Shown piece by piece: positions 26,188-36,899 of a stretch of DNA of 64,000 bases. The notes under the pieces were generated by a model. It made no database searches. It was not told the DNA's origin and saw only the letters and a program-made list of their open reading frames with translations. This DNA is from Metallosphaera sedula DSM 5348. Its GTDB lineage: Archaea > Thermoproteota > Thermoprotei_A > Sulfolobales > Sulfolobaceae. The stretch lies in the NCBI RefSeq assembly GCF_000016605.1, contig NC_009440.1, forward strand, positions 1,896,001 to 1,960,000. The letters are read 5' to 3'. Position 1 is the stretch's first letter. Each line of letters starts with the position of its first letter. The position numbers were made by a program, and so were the translations under genes.

Positions 26188-27533
26188 TGCTATACAGGAA
26201 GTGGGGTTCAAAGGAGGACAAGGTAGTTACTTACACTTCCTCATCGAGGGAGGATGTTAGGATACTGGATAAGGTAAAGGAAGTCATGAAGGCACATGTA
26301 ATAGAGCTTTTCCTTTCAGGTAATCTTTCCAAGGAGGATGCGAGGAAGTTACTCCAAGGTATAAACTCCTTCACCAAGGTGGATCCCTCCTATGAGGACG
26401 TACATGAGGCACTCGAGGATCACCTAATTAAGACGGCGGGTGAGGCTGGAGGCTCAATTGGCCTAGGGAGGAGCAGGAACGATCATGTGGCCGCTGCCCT
26501 GAGGCTGGAGATCAGGGAAGAACTAATGGACCTTCTGGAACAACTCCTAGACTTCAGGAAGATGATCCTTAAGAGAGCCGAGGAGAACGTCAATACGCCC
26601 TTTGTAGTTTACACTCACTTTCAACCTGCTCAGCCAACTACCTTTGGACACTACCTACTTTACGTGGAGGAGGAAGTTGCCTCCAGATGGAGCTCGATCT
26701 TCAGAACTCTGGACCTTGTTAATCGGTCTCCCCTTGGGAGCGGGGCCATAGTGGGCACTTCAGTTAAACTCAATAGGGACAGGGAATCCAACCTTCTAGG
26801 TTTCAGGGAGGTTCTGGTTAACACGATTTCAGCCACGTCCTCCAGGGCAGACCTGATCTCTGCCGTTATGGAGGTTGTTAACCTTATGCTCGCCCTAAGC
26901 AGGGTGGTTGAGGACATGATCCTGTTGTCCTCCAAGTTTGTGGGAATACTGGAATTACCGGACACCCACGTGAGCACGAGCTCGCTTATGCCACAGAAGA
27001 GGAACGCAGTAACCATGGAGGTGCTCAGGGCAAGGGTCTCAAGGGTACTGGGTTACTTGACCTCGATTGCCTCGACTTACAAATCACTTCCATCGGGATA
27101 TAACCTAGATCTTCAGGAGATCAACCCACTCTTCTGGGAGATAATTGACGAGACTAGAACGGGAATAGAGGTACTTCATGACCTCCTCTCCAAGGTGAAG
27201 GTGAACGAATTCAAGATAGATAAGGAGGTACTCTCCACCGATGAGGCAGAGATACTTGCCGAGAAGGGAATGAGGTACAGGGATGCCTACTTCGCCGTGG
27301 CCAAGGCGGTGAGGGAGGGCAAGTTCTCCCCCACGATTACGCCTGAACAGTCAATTTATAGAAAAGCAGTCAAGGGAAGTCCTAGCCCAGAGAGGGTCAG
27401 GGAAAGTATTTCCCTCGCTAGGGAAAGGTTAAATGGTGACGAGAATTTGTTAAGAGAATATAAAAACTGGACTCTCAAAGGAGAAGGGGAATTGAGGTTG
27501 ATGGAAAATGACATACTGCAAGAGGGGAACTGA
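26187..27533 (+). CDS. argH: Argininosuccinate lyase
   Basis: ArgH splits argininosuccinate into arginine and fumarate. The 448-residue fumarase/aspartase-fold protein has the signature SSLMPQKRN (about residues 266-274), GSIGLGRSRNDH near residue 90 and the HFQPAQPTTFGHYL motif with the catalytic His. The end overlaps carA by 26 nt. Confidence 0.95.
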   Translation: MLYRKWGSKEDKVVTYTSSSREDVRILDKVKEVMKAHVIELFLSGNLSKEDARKLLQGINSFTKVDPSYEDVHEALEDHLIKTAGEAGGSIGLGRSRNDHVAAALRLEIREELMDLLEQLLDFRKMILKRAEENVNTPFVVYTHFQPAQPTTFGHYLLYVEEEVASRWSSIFRTLDLVNRSPLGSGAIVGTSVKLNRDRESNLLGFREVLVNTISATSSRADLISAVMEVVNLMLALSRVVEDMILLSSKFVGILELPDTHVSTSSLMPQKRNAVTMEVLRARVSRVLGYLTSIASTYKSLPSGYNLDLQEINPLFWEIIDETRTGIEVLHDLLSKVKVNEFKIDKEVLSTDEAEILAEKGMRYRDAYFAVAKAVREGKFSPTITPEQSIYRKAVKGSPSPERVRESISLARERLNGDENLLREYKNWTLKGEGELRLMENDILQEGN

Positions 27534-28626
27534 AGGGTTAATCTACCTAGAGGACGGAACCCTGTTGAGGGGTTGTGGCTTCGGCGCTAAGGGAGTGAGG
27601 TACGGGGAAGTGGTTTTCACTACGGCCATGAACGGGTATCCAGAGTCCATGACCGATCCGTCTTACAGGGGTCAGATACTTATCATAACGCATCCCCTCG
27701 TGGGAAATTACGGTGTCCCAAACCCCATTGTGAGAAATGGGATTCTCCAGAACTTTGAGTCAGAGCAGATCCAGATCGAGGGGCTCGTGGTTACGGAGGA
27801 GACTGATCCCTCAAAGTGGAACTCTTCCAAGAGCCTTCACCAGTGGATGGCTGAACAGGGTATTCCAGGAGTCTCCTCCGTGGACACTAGACTCCTGGTT
27901 AAGAAAGTAAGAACCCTGGGCTCCATGATGGGGGTAATTGCCTCCGGGGAACATGTGGAGGATCCTAGGAAATACATAGAGATGAGGTATGACGAGATAG
28001 ACTTCACTAAGTTTACCTCCCCCAAGTCCCCTATCATCCACCAGAACAACTCCCCAGATATTATTGTGTTAGTGGACTGCGGAATAAAGCACGGCATACT
28101 AGAGGAGCTATACAAGACTGGCTTCACCATAGTGAGGGTTCCGTGCAAGTCCAGTGCCGATGAGATCATGAACTATTCTCCAAAGGGCATAGTCTTTGGA
28201 AACGGACCTGGAAATCCTAACATCCTGAAGGATCTAGTGAAGAACTTCTCCGCAGTCATGGAGTATAAATTGCCCACCCTTGGAATATGCCTTGGGCATC
28301 AAGTGGCAACTCTAGCCTTGGGTGGCAATGTAAGAAAGATGAAGTTTGGACATAGGGCAATAAATAAGCCCGTGACGGATATCTCAAATAACAAGTGCTA
28401 CATATCTACACACAATCACGGTTATGGAGTATACAAGGAGGACATTCCGCCTGACACGCAGATCTGGTTCGTGAATCCAGATGACGGGGTAGTCGAGGGG
28501 TTAATACACAAGAGACTTCCCCTGATCACAACTCAATTTCACCCGGAAGCTAGGCCGGGACCCAATGATACGACTTGGGTTTTCCAGAAGTTTAAGAAGA
28601 TGGTGATAAAGGATGAAGGGAATTAA
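27508..28626 (+). CDS. carA: Carbamoyl phosphate synthase small subunit
   Basis: CarA hydrolyses glutamine for carbamoyl phosphate synthesis. The 372-residue protein has the CarA N-terminal domain ([30 protein letters not shown]) and a class I glutaminase with nucleophile Cys261 in LGICLGHQ and His345 and Glu347 in QFHPEA. Carbamoyl phosphate feeds both arginine synthesis (neighbours argG, argH, argX) and PyrB. It overlaps argH by 26 nt and carB by 14 nt. Confidence 0.96.
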   Translation: MTYCKRGTEGLIYLEDGTLLRGCGFGAKGVRYGEVVFTTAMNGYPESMTDPSYRGQILIITHPLVGNYGVPNPIVRNGILQNFESEQIQIEGLVVTEETDPSKWNSSKSLHQWMAEQGIPGVSSVDTRLLVKKVRTLGSMMGVIASGEHVEDPRKYIEMRYDEIDFTKFTSPKSPIIHQNNSPDIIVLVDCGIKHGILEELYKTGFTIVRVPCKSSADEIMNYSPKGIVFGNGPGNPNILKDLVKNFSAVMEYKLPTLGICLGHQVATLALGGNVRKMKFGHRAINKPVTDISNNKCYISTHNHGYGVYKEDIPPDTQIWFVNPDDGVVEGLIHKRLPLITTQFHPEARPGPNDTTWVFQKFKKMVIKDEGN

Positions 28627-31600
28627 GAAGGTTCTTGTCGTTGGTTCAGGACCCATAAAGATAGCCGAGGCTGCGGAATTCGACTACAGCGGATCCCAAT
28701 CGCTTAAGGCCTACAAGGAGGAAGGTATCGAGACAGTACTGGTTAACTCCAACGTTGCCACGGTTCAGACCAGTTACGGAATGGCAGATAAGCTCTACAT
28801 GATTCCTGTAACATGGTGGTCCGTAGAGAAGGTCATTGAGCAGGAGAGACCAGATGCCATTGCCATCGGATTTGGAGGACAGACTGCACTAAACGTGGGA
28901 GTTGACCTCTACAAGAGGGGAATTCTCCAGAAGTATGGGATTAAGGTACTCGGAACTCCCATCGAGGGTATAGAGAAGGCATTGAGCAGGGAGAAGTTCA
29001 GGGAGACAATGATAGACGTTAAGATCCCAGTTCCTCCCAGCTTTTCCGCTAAGAGCTCTGAGGAAGCCCTAGAGAAGGCAGAGGAGATTGGCTACCCCGT
29101 AATGGTCAGGGTAAGCTTTAACTTGGGAGGCAGAGGTTCTACGGTGGCCTGGGATAGGGAATCCCTTAGGAAGAGTATAGACAGGGCATTCTCGCAGAGC
29201 TACATTGGAGAAGTCCTAGTGGAAAAGTACCTGCACCATTGGAAGGAGTTAGAGTACGAGGTTGTGAGAGACTCTAAGGGGAACTCCGCAGTTATAGCAT
29301 GCGTGGAAAACCTGGATCCCATGGGGGTTCACACGGGAGAATCCATAGTTATCACCCCATGCCAGACGCTGGATAACAAGGAATTCCAAGAGATGAGGAC
29401 TTTGTCCATGAAAGTGGCAGAATCCATCAGTCTAGTGGGTGAGTGTAACGTACAGTTCGCACTGGATCCCAACAGCTACACCTATTACGTTATAGAAACC
29501 AACCCTAGGATGTCTAGATCCAGTGCCCTCGCGAGTAAGGCAACAGGTTATCCCCTTGCCTACGTTTCCGCAAAACTTTCCCTAGGCTACACGCTGGAGG
29601 AGATCCTGAACAAGGTATCAGGGGCGACGTGCGCCTGTTTCGAGCCCAGCTTAGATTACGTTGTCATGAAAATACCAAGGTGGGACCTGCAGAAGTTTGA
29701 GGAAGTAGATACTAGCCTAAGCACGGAGATGAAGAGCGTTGGAGAAATCATGAGCATAGGGAGGTCCTTTGAGGAGGCCCTTCAAAAGGGATTGAGAATG
29801 CTAGATATTGGGGAACCAGGGGTGGTTGGAGGAAGATACTACATGTCCACTGCCCCCAAGGAGGATGCACTCAAGAAACTTGGCAAGAGAATTCCCTACT
29901 GGCCAATATGGGCAGCTAAGGCATTCAAGGAGGGAGCGTCAGTTGAGGAGGTGTACAAGGCCACAGGGGTAGACAGGTTCTTCCTAAGGAAGATAGAGAA
30001 CCTTGTGAAAACTTTTGAAGAGATCAAGGGATCTAAACTCGACCTAGAGAAGCTGAAATACCTTAAGACACTTGGTTTCAGCGACGAACAGGTTGCCATG
30101 GCCACCAACTCCAGCGAAGATGAGGTGTGGAAGGTCAGGTCCTCCAATCGCATCCTTCCAAACATAAAGCTAATTGATACTCTAGCTGGAGAATGGCCAG
30201 CCGTCACCAACTACCTTTACCTAACATACGTTGGCTCTGAGGATGATATTGAGCTGAACTCCACTGGGAACAACCTTCTCATAGTGGGGGCAGGAGGTTT
30301 CAGAATTGGAGTTTCAGTCGAGTTTGATTGGGGAGTGGTGGAGTTGATGAAGGCTTCTCTGAAGTACTTTGACCAGGTAGCCGTGCTGAACTATAACCCC
30401 GAAACAGTTTCCACGGACTGGGACGTGACCAGGAAGCTCTACTTTGACGAGATATCAGCCGAGAGAGTTCTAGACATAATAAACAAGGAGAAATACACTT
30501 ACGTTGCCACATTCGCGGGTGGACAATTGGGTAATAACATTGCAAAGAAGCTGGAGGAGAGAGGGGTGAAGCTTTTCGGAACCTCTGGATCCTCGGTAGA
30601 CATGGCAGAGGACAGGGAGAAGTTTTCCAAGCTCCTAGATATGCTAGGAATTAAGCAACCTGAGTGGATCTCAGCTAAGGATCCCCAAGAGATAAGGAAA
30701 TTTGTGGAACACGTTGGTTTCCCAGTATTGGTCAGGCCGAGTTATGTGCTGAGTGGATCGTCCATGAGCATTGTCTGGACCGAGCAGGAGCTCGATGAGG
30801 TCATTCAGAGGGCCAGATTATCCACAAAGTATCCTGTGGTGATAAGCAAGTTCTTGGATAACGCGTTTGAGGCTGAAGTTGATGCGGTGAGCGATGGTAA
30901 GGGCGTCCTTGGAGTCGTGATGGAACATGTGGAAGAGGCTGGAGTCCACAGCGGTGACAGCACCATGTCCATACCCACAAGGAAAATCACTCCCGTTGTC
31001 GAAGATCTCAAGAAGATTTCCCTTACCCTTGCCAGGGAGATTGGAGTTAGGGGTCCATTCAACTTGCAGTTCGTGATAAAGGACAACGTGCCCTACGTTA
31101 TAGAGATGAATCTCAGGGCAAGTAGATCAATGCCTTTCTCCAGCAAGGCCAAGGGAGTCAACCTAATGGAGATGGCTGTTAAGGGCATCTTGCAGGGTCT
31201 CAACCTGGATGAGTTCATGGAGCCTGAGAGCAAATCATGGGCAGTAAAGTCAGCCCAATTCTCGTGGACTCAACTTAAGGACTCCTATCCATTCCTAGGC
31301 CCCGAGATGAGAAGCACGGGAGAGGCTGCGTCCCTTGGTACAAGCTTCTACGATGCGTTGCTCAAGAGTTGGTTATCATGCTCTCCCAACAGACTGCCAA
31401 GGCAAGGCAAGGTTGCCCTAGTTTACGGTAAGGGGAATGGAGAGTACTTAATGGAGGCTGGGAAAAACCTAGAAAGATATGGTCTAGTCGTAAAATCGTT
31501 GGATTTCGGTGAGGTACCAGGGTTTGAAACGCTTAAACAGGAGGAGGCACTATCCCTGATTAGAAAGGGACAGGTTGATCTTGTGGTGACTAACGGTTAC

Positions 31601-31753
31601 ATGAAAAGCCTAGACTACAGCATCAGGAGAACTGCCGTTGACCTGAACATTCCAATCATCCTCAACGGAAGGTTGGGGAAGGAGGTCTCCCAGGCAATGT
31701 TACTCAACGAGATGACCTTTTATGAGATGAGGAGGTATGGAGGTGGAATCTAA
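28613..31753 (+). CDS. carB: Carbamoyl phosphate synthase large subunit
   Basis: CarB makes carbamoyl phosphate from bicarbonate, ammonia and two ATP. The 1046-residue chain has two homologous ATP-grasp halves: [20 protein letters not shown] at the N-terminus with [12 protein letters not shown], and the second start [20 protein letters not shown] near residue 555 with [32 protein letters not shown] and the matching [19 protein letters not shown] mark the metal sites. A C-terminal allosteric domain of about 120 residues follows. It abuts argX. Confidence 0.97.
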   Translation: MKGIKKVLVVGSGPIKIAEAAEFDYSGSQSLKAYKEEGIETVLVNSNVATVQTSYGMADKLYMIPVTWWSVEKVIEQERPDAIAIGFGGQTALNVGVDLYKRGILQKYGIKVLGTPIEGIEKALSREKFRETMIDVKIPVPPSFSAKSSEEALEKAEEIGYPVMVRVSFNLGGRGSTVAWDRESLRKSIDRAFSQSYIGEVLVEKYLHHWKELEYEVVRDSKGNSAVIACVENLDPMGVHTGESIVITPCQTLDNKEFQEMRTLSMKVAESISLVGECNVQFALDPNSYTYYVIETNPRMSRSSALASKATGYPLAYVSAKLSLGYTLEEILNKVSGATCACFEPSLDYVVMKIPRWDLQKFEEVDTSLSTEMKSVGEIMSIGRSFEEALQKGLRMLDIGEPGVVGGRYYMSTAPKEDALKKLGKRIPYWPIWAAKAFKEGASVEEVYKATGVDRFFLRKIENLVKTFEEIKGSKLDLEKLKYLKTLGFSDEQVAMATNSSEDEVWKVRSSNRILPNIKLIDTLAGEWPAVTNYLYLTYVGSEDDIELNSTGNNLLIVGAGGFRIGVSVEFDWGVVELMKASLKYFDQVAVLNYNPETVSTDWDVTRKLYFDEISAERVLDIINKEKYTYVATFAGGQLGNNIAKKLEERGVKLFGTSGSSVDMAEDREKFSKLLDMLGIKQPEWISAKDPQEIRKFVEHVGFPVLVRPSYVLSGSSMSIVWTEQELDEVIQRARLSTKYPVVISKFLDNAFEAEVDAVSDGKGVLGVVMEHVEEAGVHSGDSTMSIPTRKITPVVEDLKKISLTLAREIGVRGPFNLQFVIKDNVPYVIEMNLRASRSMPFSSKAKGVNLMEMAVKGILQGLNLDEFMEPESKSWAVKSAQFSWTQLKDSYPFLGPEMRSTGEAASLGTSFYDALLKSWLSCSPNRLPRQGKVALVYGKGNGEYLMEAGKNLERYGLVVKSLDFGEVPGFETLKQEEALSLIRKGQVDLVVTNGYMKSLDYSIRRTAVDLNIPIILNGRLGKEVSQAMLLNEMTFYEMRRYGGGI

Positions 31754-32598
31754 TGAAGGTAGCCCTGATTGTAGACATAGTTAGGCAAGAGGAAAAGCTT
31801 CTAGTTAAGGCGCTCAACGATAAGCAGGTTAGTTACGACGTAATTAACGTGGCTCAAGAGCCATTGCCGTTTAACAGGGCGTTGGGTCGATACGACGTAG
31901 CCATAATTAGGGCAGTTAGCATGTATAGGTCACTATACGCCGCTGCCGTCCTGGAGGGAACCGGGGTTCATACGATTAACTCCACAGACGTGATAAGCGT
32001 AGCTGGAGACAAGATATTGACATACTCCAAGCTCTTCAGGGCAGGAATACCCGTTCCACAGTCCATCATAGCCATGTCACCGGACTCGGTGATGAAGGCA
32101 TATGAACAGATTGGATTCCCCCTCATTGACAAACCACCAATTGGTAGCTGGGGAAGGATGGTCTCCCTCATCAGGGATATCATCGAGGGGAAGACCATAA
32201 TAGAACACAGGGAAATGATGGGGAATTCCGCACTGAAGGTTCACATAGTCCAAGAATACATTACAGGGAAAAACAGGGACATAAGATGTATAGTGATGGG
32301 GAATGAGCTCCTAGGATGCTACGCCAGGAACATACCCTCTAACGAATGGAGGGCTAACGTTGCCCTTGGAGGAACTCCAACTCCTCTGGAGGTTGACGAC
32401 GCGCTTAAGGAAACAGTGTTGAAGGCAGTTAAGGTGATAAATGGCGAGTTTGTCTCAATTGACGTGTTGGAACATCAGTCTAGGGGATACGTTATTAACG
32501 AGCTTAATGACGTTCCTGAGTTCAAGGGGTTCATGCTTGCCACAGGGATAGATGTGCCCAACAGGCTGGTAGATTACATAAAGGAAAAGTTTTCCTAA
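31753..32598 (+). CDS. argX: Glutamate-LysW ligase ArgX
   Basis: The 281-residue ATP-grasp protein belongs to the LysX/ArgX/RimK family that attaches an amino acid to the C-terminus of the carrier protein Lys[43 protein letters not shown] are the visible LysX/ArgX motifs. The last gene of the argG-argH-carA-carB operon is more likely the glutamate-specific ArgX described in S. acidocaldarius than the 2-aminoadipate-specific LysX; the specificity is inferred from context. LysW itself is not in this window. Its stop overlaps the convergent translin-like gene stop by 4 nt. Confidence 0.85.
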   Translation: MKVALIVDIVRQEEKLLVKALNDKQVSYDVINVAQEPLPFNRALGRYDVAIIRAVSMYRSLYAAAVLEGTGVHTINSTDVISVAGDKILTYSKLFRAGIPVPQSIIAMSPDSVMKAYEQIGFPLIDKPPIGSWGRMVSLIRDIIEGKTIIEHREMMGNSALKVHIVQEYITGKNRDIRCIVMGNELLGCYARNIPSNEWRANVALGGTPTPLEVDDALKETVLKAVKVINGEFVSIDVLEHQSRGYVINELNDVPEFKGFMLATGIDVPNRLVDYIKEKFS

Positions 32599-33209
32599 TC
32601 CTGATCCACCTTTCCCACAACTTCCGCAAGGAACACGTCGTGTCTGGTATCTTCCAGGATTTTTCTCATGGCATCGACTTTCTGCCTGAGCCCGGGAACC
32701 AGGGATTTTGGGTACTCCAGTTTCCAGAGTATGTCGTAGAGGTTCTCCATTTCCTCTAGAATTTCTCTTCCCCTTGCCTTATCTCCCTTTCTAAGGCTCT
32801 CCAGCGCTGCCCTCCTCATTTCGCCTAGTGCGTCAGCCAACCCGGTGATGTAGTAGATGTCCGGTATTCCAAGGTCCCTGGGCAAGTTCAAAGGTAGGTT
32901 GAAATAGAAGGAGAGCACTACGCTCGCTTCGCTGATCTCCTGAAAGGCAACTCCAACGTCCCCAAACAGGAGTTCGGGGAAGTTCTGTACAATGTTCTTA
33001 ATCTCCTCAACTCTCTTCCTAGCTTGACCATACTTCTCCAGAGCCTCATCTCTCCTGCCCCTATGACTTAGGGATATGGTCTCTCCAGAATACCTGATCA
33101 CCTCCCTAGATATCTGGAGCAGGCGTTCCCTGTTCTCGAATCTCGACATCAACTTCTCTTCCACAGAGGAAATATACTCGTTTATTTTGTCGGTTATCAT
33201 GGTGATCAT
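32595..33209 (-). CDS. Translin/TRAX-like protein
   Basis: The 204-residue all-helical protein matches the archaeal translin family: [20 protein letters not shown] in helix 1-2, ASVVLSFYF, and the diagnostic [26 protein letters not shown] segment, followed by the acidic [27 protein letters not shown]. Translin and TRAX bind single-stranded RNA and DNA, and the archaeal octamer has RNase activity in some species. It stands alone, convergent with argX and divergent from the dehydrogenase gene. Confidence 0.88.
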   Translation of the reverse strand: MITMITDKINEYISSVEEKLMSRFENRERLLQISREVIRYSGETISLSHRGRRDEALEKYGQARKRVEEIKNIVQNFPELLFGDVGVAFQEISEASVVLSFYFNLPLNLPRDLGIPDIYYITGLADALGEMRRAALESLRKGDKARGREILEEMENLYDILWKLEYPKSLVPGLRQKVDAMRKILEDTRHDVFLAEVVGKVDQD

Positions 33210-33263
33210 ACACTAGGTCTGAATTAAAGGCTTTCTAGACCTTGGCCTGCTTAGAAACTACAA

Positions 33264-33272
33264 AATTTAAAT
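33264..33272 (+). promoter_or_regulatory. TATA-like box of the dehydrogenase gene
   Basis: AATTTAAAT is centred about 27 nt before the ATG at 33295. The transcript is probably leaderless. Confidence 0.45.
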
Positions 33273-33294
33273 TACTTATACAATATAAGCACCC

Positions 33295-34239
33295 ATGACT
33301 GAAAAGGTATCTGTAGTTGGAGCAGGAGTTATAGGCGTAGGTTGGGCGACCCTTTTTGCGTCTAAGGGATACAGCGTCTCTCTCTACACCGAAAAGAAGG
33401 AAACCCTAGACAAGGGAATAGAGAAGCTAAGGAACTACGTTCAGGTGATGAAGAACAACTCCCAGATAACCGAGGACGTCAATACCGTGATCTCGAGGGT
33501 TTCTCCCACCACGAATCTGGATGAGGCCGTTAGGGGAGCCAACTTCGTCATTGAGGCAGTTATTGAGGATTATGACGCAAAAAAGAAAATCTTTGGATAC
33601 TTGGACAGCGTCCTTGACAAGGAGGTTATACTAGCTAGCAGTACTTCAGGTCTCCTCATAACAGAGGTTCAGAAGGCAATGTCCAAGCACCCTGAGAGGG
33701 CGGTGATAGCCCATCCCTGGAATCCACCCCACCTTCTACCGCTTGTCGAGATAGTTCCAGGAGAGAAGACCAGTATGGAAGTGGTGGAGAGGACGAAGTC
33801 CCTCATGGAGAAGCTGGACAGAATAGTAGTGGTGCTCAAGAAGGAGATTCCGGGTTTCATAGGGAACAGGCTCGCCTTTGCTCTTTTCCGAGAGGCCGTA
33901 TACCTTGTAGACGAGGGTGTGGCCACTGTGGAGGACATCGACAAGGTAATGACAGCGGCAATTGGACTCAGATGGGCCTTCATGGGTCCGTTCCTCACAT
34001 ACCATCTAGGTGGTGGAGAAGGAGGGCTTGAGTACTTCTTTAATAGGGGTTTTGGGTACGGTGCTAACGAATGGATGCATACCCTGGCAAAATACGACAA
34101 GTTCCCCTACACTGGGGTTACGAAAGCGATACAGCAAATGAAGGAATACTCCTTCATAAAGGGTAAGACTTTCCAGGAAATTTCGAAGTGGAGGGACGAA
34201 AAGCTCCTGAAGGTATACAAACTAGTTTGGGAAAAATAA
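33295..34239 (+). CDS. 3-hydroxyacyl-CoA dehydrogenase family protein (lambda-crystallin-like)
   Basis: The 314-residue protein has an N-terminal NAD-binding fold with [10 protein letters not shown] at about 9-18 and a helical C-terminal domain. The catalytic region reads [19 protein letters not shown], with His140 and Glu152. That wording is closer to lambda-crystallin, gulonate dehydrogenase and carnitine dehydrogenase (HPFNPPxxxPLVE) than to the FNP motif of classical fatty-acid 3-hydroxyacyl-CoA dehydrogenases. It is a single-domain protein, unlike the crotonase-fused enzyme of the 3-hydroxypropionate/4-hydroxybutyrate cycle. Substrate therefore uncertain. Its stop codon directly abuts that of the convergent cupin gene. 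Confidence 0.85.
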   Translation: MTEKVSVVGAGVIGVGWATLFASKGYSVSLYTEKKETLDKGIEKLRNYVQVMKNNSQITEDVNTVISRVSPTTNLDEAVRGANFVIEAVIEDYDAKKKIFGYLDSVLDKEVILASSTSGLLITEVQKAMSKHPERAVIAHPWNPPHLLPLVEIVPGEKTSMEVVERTKSLMEKLDRIVVVLKKEIPGFIGNRLAFALFREAVYLVDEGVATVEDIDKVMTAAIGLRWAFMGPFLTYHLGGGEGGLEYFFNRGFGYGANEWMHTLAKYDKFPYTGVTKAIQQMKEYSFIKGKTFQEISKWRDEKLLKVYKLVWEK

Positions 34240-34785
34240 TCACTCTTTTTCCTTGAACTCGAGGATACCCATGTTCTCTAGGAGGCCTGAGTCCGTAACA
34301 TCGAAGAGGATGGCCTCTGTCTCCCCTGTGTTTGTGTGGCTGTGAACAGCGTTGGCTGGAACCACGAACACATCTCCCTCATTCCAGTGAAATATTTCTC
34401 CGTCTATCTCCGAGTAACCCCTTCCCCTTACTACCAGGTATATCGAGGCCATGTTGTGGGAGTGGGGCTTGGTGCTGACCCCAGGCTTGATGTACTGAAA
34501 ACCGGCCATCATGTTAGGTGTGAGACCCCTTGACCTCCCGGTGCTGGGCGAGAAAAACATGACCTTAGCAACCCCAGGTTCTACCTGACCCCTTTCTGCC
34601 AGCTTCTCTAGAAGGGTAAGGGTGGGACCAAACCTTATGACCTTGGGCTTTACCTTAGGAGCAGGTTCCGTATTCTCCATGAAGACGACTACCTTTAAAT
34701 CGTCTCCCTCTATCTCCTTAACTATGTCACTCACATCCCTTTTTAGTTCGGATTGTAGATCCTTTCTAACGAGAAGTTTGGACAT
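34240..34785 (-). CDS. Cupin-domain protein
   Basis: The 181-residue protein has a helical N-terminal part (about 1-70) and a cupin barrel (about 75-175). The first cupin motif contains His108 and His110 but the usual Glu three to four residues later is missing (HSHNMASIY), and the second motif supplies His148. A three-His metal site as in some dioxygenases is possible. It starts 41 bp from the divergent Cys-rich gene and is convergent with the dehydrogenase. Function not known. Confidence 0.82.
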   Translation of the reverse strand: MSKLLVRKDLQSELKRDVSDIVKEIEGDDLKVVVFMENTEPAPKVKPKVIRFGPTLTLLEKLAERGQVEPGVAKVMFFSPSTGRSRGLTPNMMAGFQYIKPGVSTKPHSHNMASIYLVVRGRGYSEIDGEIFHWNEGDVFVVPANAVHSHTNTGETEAILFDVTDSGLLENMGILEFKEKE

Positions 34786-34826
34786 TGGATTTAAAGAGTA
34801 TAAACAGTATAAAAAGGTGTCTTACA
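34786..34826. promoter_or_regulatory. Compact divergent promoter pair (cupin / Cys-rich miniprotein)
   Basis: Two TATA-like elements face opposite ways within 41 bp. GTATAAAC (34798-34805) is 26 nt before the Cys-rich ATG at 34827. TTTTTATACT on the minus strand (34806-34815) is 26 nt before the cupin ATG at 34785. Both transcripts would be leaderless and their polymerase sites overlap, so they may exclude each other. Confidence 0.6.
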
Positions 34827-35018
34827 ATGAAGAAGGATTGTATTATAAAATCCGGGTATGAGACCTGTGTGGAGATTTGTGGTAGGTTAATCTGTGATGA
34901 AGTCACGGTAAAGGAATACGCCGAGATATGTGAGAAGTGCAATAATGGGGATAAAAGAGCTTGTCTAACGCTTTACTCCAGGTATGGTTGCTGGAGTTCC
35001 TCGGGATGGTGGCTATAA
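34827..35018 (+). CDS. Cys-rich miniprotein, 63 aa
   Basis: I do not recognise this protein. From the ATG at 34827 it has 63 residues, including eight Cys (5, 14, 18, 23, 35, 38, 46 and 55 by my count), with pairs CVEIC and CEKC that could hold zinc or an iron-sulfur cluster. The C-terminus is unusual: Gly-Cys-Trp-Ser-Ser-Ser-Gly-Trp-Trp-Leu. An in-frame extension to 34785 is rejected because it crosses the TATA element. There is no signal peptide. It shares a divergent promoter region with the cupin gene. Confidence 0.6.
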   Translation: MKKDCIIKSGYETCVEICGRLICDEVTVKEYAEICEKCNNGDKRACLTLYSRYGCWSSSGWWL

Positions 35019-35029
35019 CCCACGCAGTT

Positions 35030-35578
35030 CTACCTGCTAAGATAGTAGGAGATAACTAGCATTAAGGCTCCACCCACCGCTATTATGATTCCTGATCTGA
35101 TCTTTTCCTTCCAGGATCCCTCGTAAGCCAAGCCTAGGAGGAAGAGCTCTCCCAGCGACGTCACAATACCGTAAGCTAAAGCCCTGGTCAATAGGGTGAC
35201 GTAAAGGGAAATGAGACCTAGGAAGGGGGATAGACCATGGGCCAGAACTGAAAGTACAATGGTGACCTTCATTCCGTAGTCGTATGTTGACCCCTTCAAA
35301 CTCCTCATCATCTGTCTCTCTAGCCTGTCAAACTCCAGTTTTCTCTCTTTAACCTCAACTATGAGGGAGTTCCACGCCGAGGATATGGAAACGGCAATTA
35401 TCCCAGACACCACGGTAAGCTCTATTACTCGAGATGGGGCATTTGCTAGAATAGAGGACACAAGTATGCCCAAAGAGAGGAGAACACCATCAAATGCCCC
35501 TAGTACTAGGTAACGCCTCAACATGGGCCTCTCATTACGTAGAGAATACCTTAAACCCTCGATGAATCGATCAAACAC
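35030..35578 (-). CDS. VIT1/CCC1-like membrane protein
   Basis: The 182-residue protein has a cytoplasmic N-terminus, then a membrane segment with LGAFDGVLLSLGILVSS, which resembles the GxxDG(L) start of the VIT1/CCC1 family, and four further hydrophobic stretches (about 55-75, 105-125, 128-148, 160-180). Between them lies an acidic/basic helix (VEVKERKLEFDRLERQMMR) in the place of the family's metal-binding domain. Members export iron or manganese from the cytoplasm. The match is to the first segment mainly, so function is tentative. Confidence 0.65.
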   Translation of the reverse strand: MFDRFIEGLRYSLRNERPMLRRYLVLGAFDGVLLSLGILVSSILANAPSRVIELTVVSGIIAVSISSAWNSLIVEVKERKLEFDRLERQMMRSLKGSTYDYGMKVTIVLSVLAHGLSPFLGLISLYVTLLTRALAYGIVTSLGELFLLGLAYEGSWKEKIRSGIIIAVGGALMLVISYYLSR

Positions 35579-35598
35579 GTCGATATCTATTGATTCAA

Positions 35599-35606
35599 CT
35601 TAAATA
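35599..35606 (+). promoter_or_regulatory. TATA-like box of the exported protein gene
   Basis: CTTAAATA is centred about 28 nt before the ATG at 35631. The 52-bp divergent gap also serves the VIT-like gene. Confidence 0.4.
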
Positions 35607-35630
35607 TTAGTCTTCTCTACACCCATAACC

Positions 35631-36014
35631 ATGAATAAAACAGTACTGTTAGCGTTAGCCTTCGTGGTCCTGATCCTGACGGTCGCTGGGGTAGTCGCTG
35701 CGTCCTCCTACAAGACCAGGCTAACCATTACGCCTTTGGGTTCTAGCTCCAACGGCGAGTACACTCTTCAGGTTAAGGTGATCATGAATTACGGCCCGTT
35801 TGGAGGCGAGCAACCCCTAAACGACGCGGTAGTTCAGGTAACGGGACAGAACGGAAGCTTTTACAGGAATTTCACGCTCTCTAATGGAATTGCAACCTTC
35901 ACACTACCTGAGGGAGTATACACGGTCAACGTCGCTAGCCTGCACTACACCTTCAAGGTTGATCTGACCCAGAACGAAATGGCCACCCTCACTTATGCAT
36001 ATCTAGTGAGCTAA
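35631..36014 (+). CDS. Exported or membrane-anchored beta-sandwich protein
   Basis: The 127-residue protein starts with a signal peptide or anchor (residues about 4-24, LLALAFVVLILTVAGVVAAS). The rest is beta-rich, with a PEGVYTVNV strand like the carboxypeptidase-regulatory or Ig-like domains of archaeal surface proteins. Sequons for N-glycosylation occur (NGS, NFT). There are no Cys. It is probably a small cell-surface protein facing the acidic medium. It is a single gene; no specific function can be named. Confidence 0.7.
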   Translation: MNKTVLLALAFVVLILTVAGVVAASSYKTRLTITPLGSSSNGEYTLQVKVIMNYGPFGGEQPLNDAVVQVTGQNGSFYRNFTLSNGIATFTLPEGVYTVNVASLHYTFKVDLTQNEMATLTYAYLVS

Positions 36015-36045
36015 ATTTTAATACGTTTATTTTCCAAGTTGAATT

Positions 36046-36531
36046 ATGATTAAGCTAGATGTTGTTAAGATAGATATTCCGGAGGGAACGAACGTAATCA
36101 TTGGACATTCTCATTTCATAAAGACCGTGGAAGACCTTTACGAAACCCTAGCGTCATCCTCTCCAAGTTTGAAGTTCGGAATTGCGTTCAGTGAGGCGAG
36201 CGGAAAGAGGCTAATCAGATATGACGGAAACGATGAGGAGCTAACCAAGCTGGCCATAGAGAACTGCAGAAGGATATCGGCAGGACATACCTTCGTGATC
36301 TACATTAGGAACGGATACCCAATTAATGTGTTGAATAGAATTAAGGCTGTGGAGGAGGTTGTTAGGATACACGCAGCAACGGCTAACCCGCTTCAGGTCG
36401 TAGTCGCAGAGACAGAACAGGGAAGGGGAGTCTTAGGTGTTATTGACGGCATGACCCCATTGGGAGTTGAGTCCGAGTCTGACATAAAGGAGAGGAAGGA
36501 GATCCTGAGGAAGTTCGGATATAAGAGATAG
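36046..36531 (+). CDS. Adenosine-specific kinase (DUF355 family)
   Basis: The 161-residue protein matches the DUF355 family, whose Pyrobaculum member was described as an adenosine-specific kinase. Motifs are [55 protein letters not shown] and [13 protein letters not shown]. It would salvage adenosine to AMP, complementing the purine operon upstream. A TATA-like CGTTTATTTT lies about 20-25 nt upstream. The last 99 nt overlap the DUF309 gene on the opposite strand. Confidence 0.85.
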   Translation: MIKLDVVKIDIPEGTNVIIGHSHFIKTVEDLYETLASSSPSLKFGIAFSEASGKRLIRYDGNDEELTKLAIENCRRISAGHTFVIYIRNGYPINVLNRIKAVEEVVRIHAATANPLQVVVAETEQGRGVLGVIDGMTPLGVESESDIKERKEILRKFGYKR

Positions 36532-36894
36532 TGCCCTTTCCATGAGTTCGTCTGAGACCCCTCTATTCTTTCTATATTTTATCATGGATGCGCACAGGAG
36601 AATCAGGGCCTGTAGATATTTCCTTTCTGCACCGTTGGATCCTCTCCAGATACCCTCAAGTAACTCGTGTGCCTCCCAGAAGCGACAATCATTGAGGAGA
36701 TCCCATAGCTCTGTCTTGGCTTCGCCCACTTTGACGAAGAAGAGAGGCTGGCCCAGATCCCTGATTACCTCGTCAAGGTTACCCAACACATCAACTTCCC
36801 TGTATTTACATTCCCTGATCTCGATCACCCTATAGCCTTCCCCCTCTCTCCTCACCATGTGATCAATGGGGTAGAACAAGATGTACCTTTCCAT
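36433..36894 (-). CDS. DUF309 domain protein
   Basis: The 153-residue protein carries the DUF309 signature [13 protein letters not shown] at about residues 72-84, followed by a helix with [18 protein letters not shown]. The function of the family is not known; a fold like a small helical bundle is expected. Its N-terminal 60 residues are a beta-rich extension. The 3' end overlaps the adenosine-specific kinase gene by 99 nt in antisense, and it lies divergent from the radical SAM gene (36 bp between starts). Confidence 0.82.
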   Translation of the reverse strand: MERYILFYPIDHMVRREGEGYRVIEIRECKYREVDVLGNLDEVIRDLGQPLFFVKVGEAKTELWDLLNDCRFWEAHELLEGIWRGSNGAERKYLQALILLCASMIKYRKNRGVSDELMERALSLISELPQDLLPLLYVRLGLNSQWGHAVNNT

Positions 36895-36899
36895 TATGT

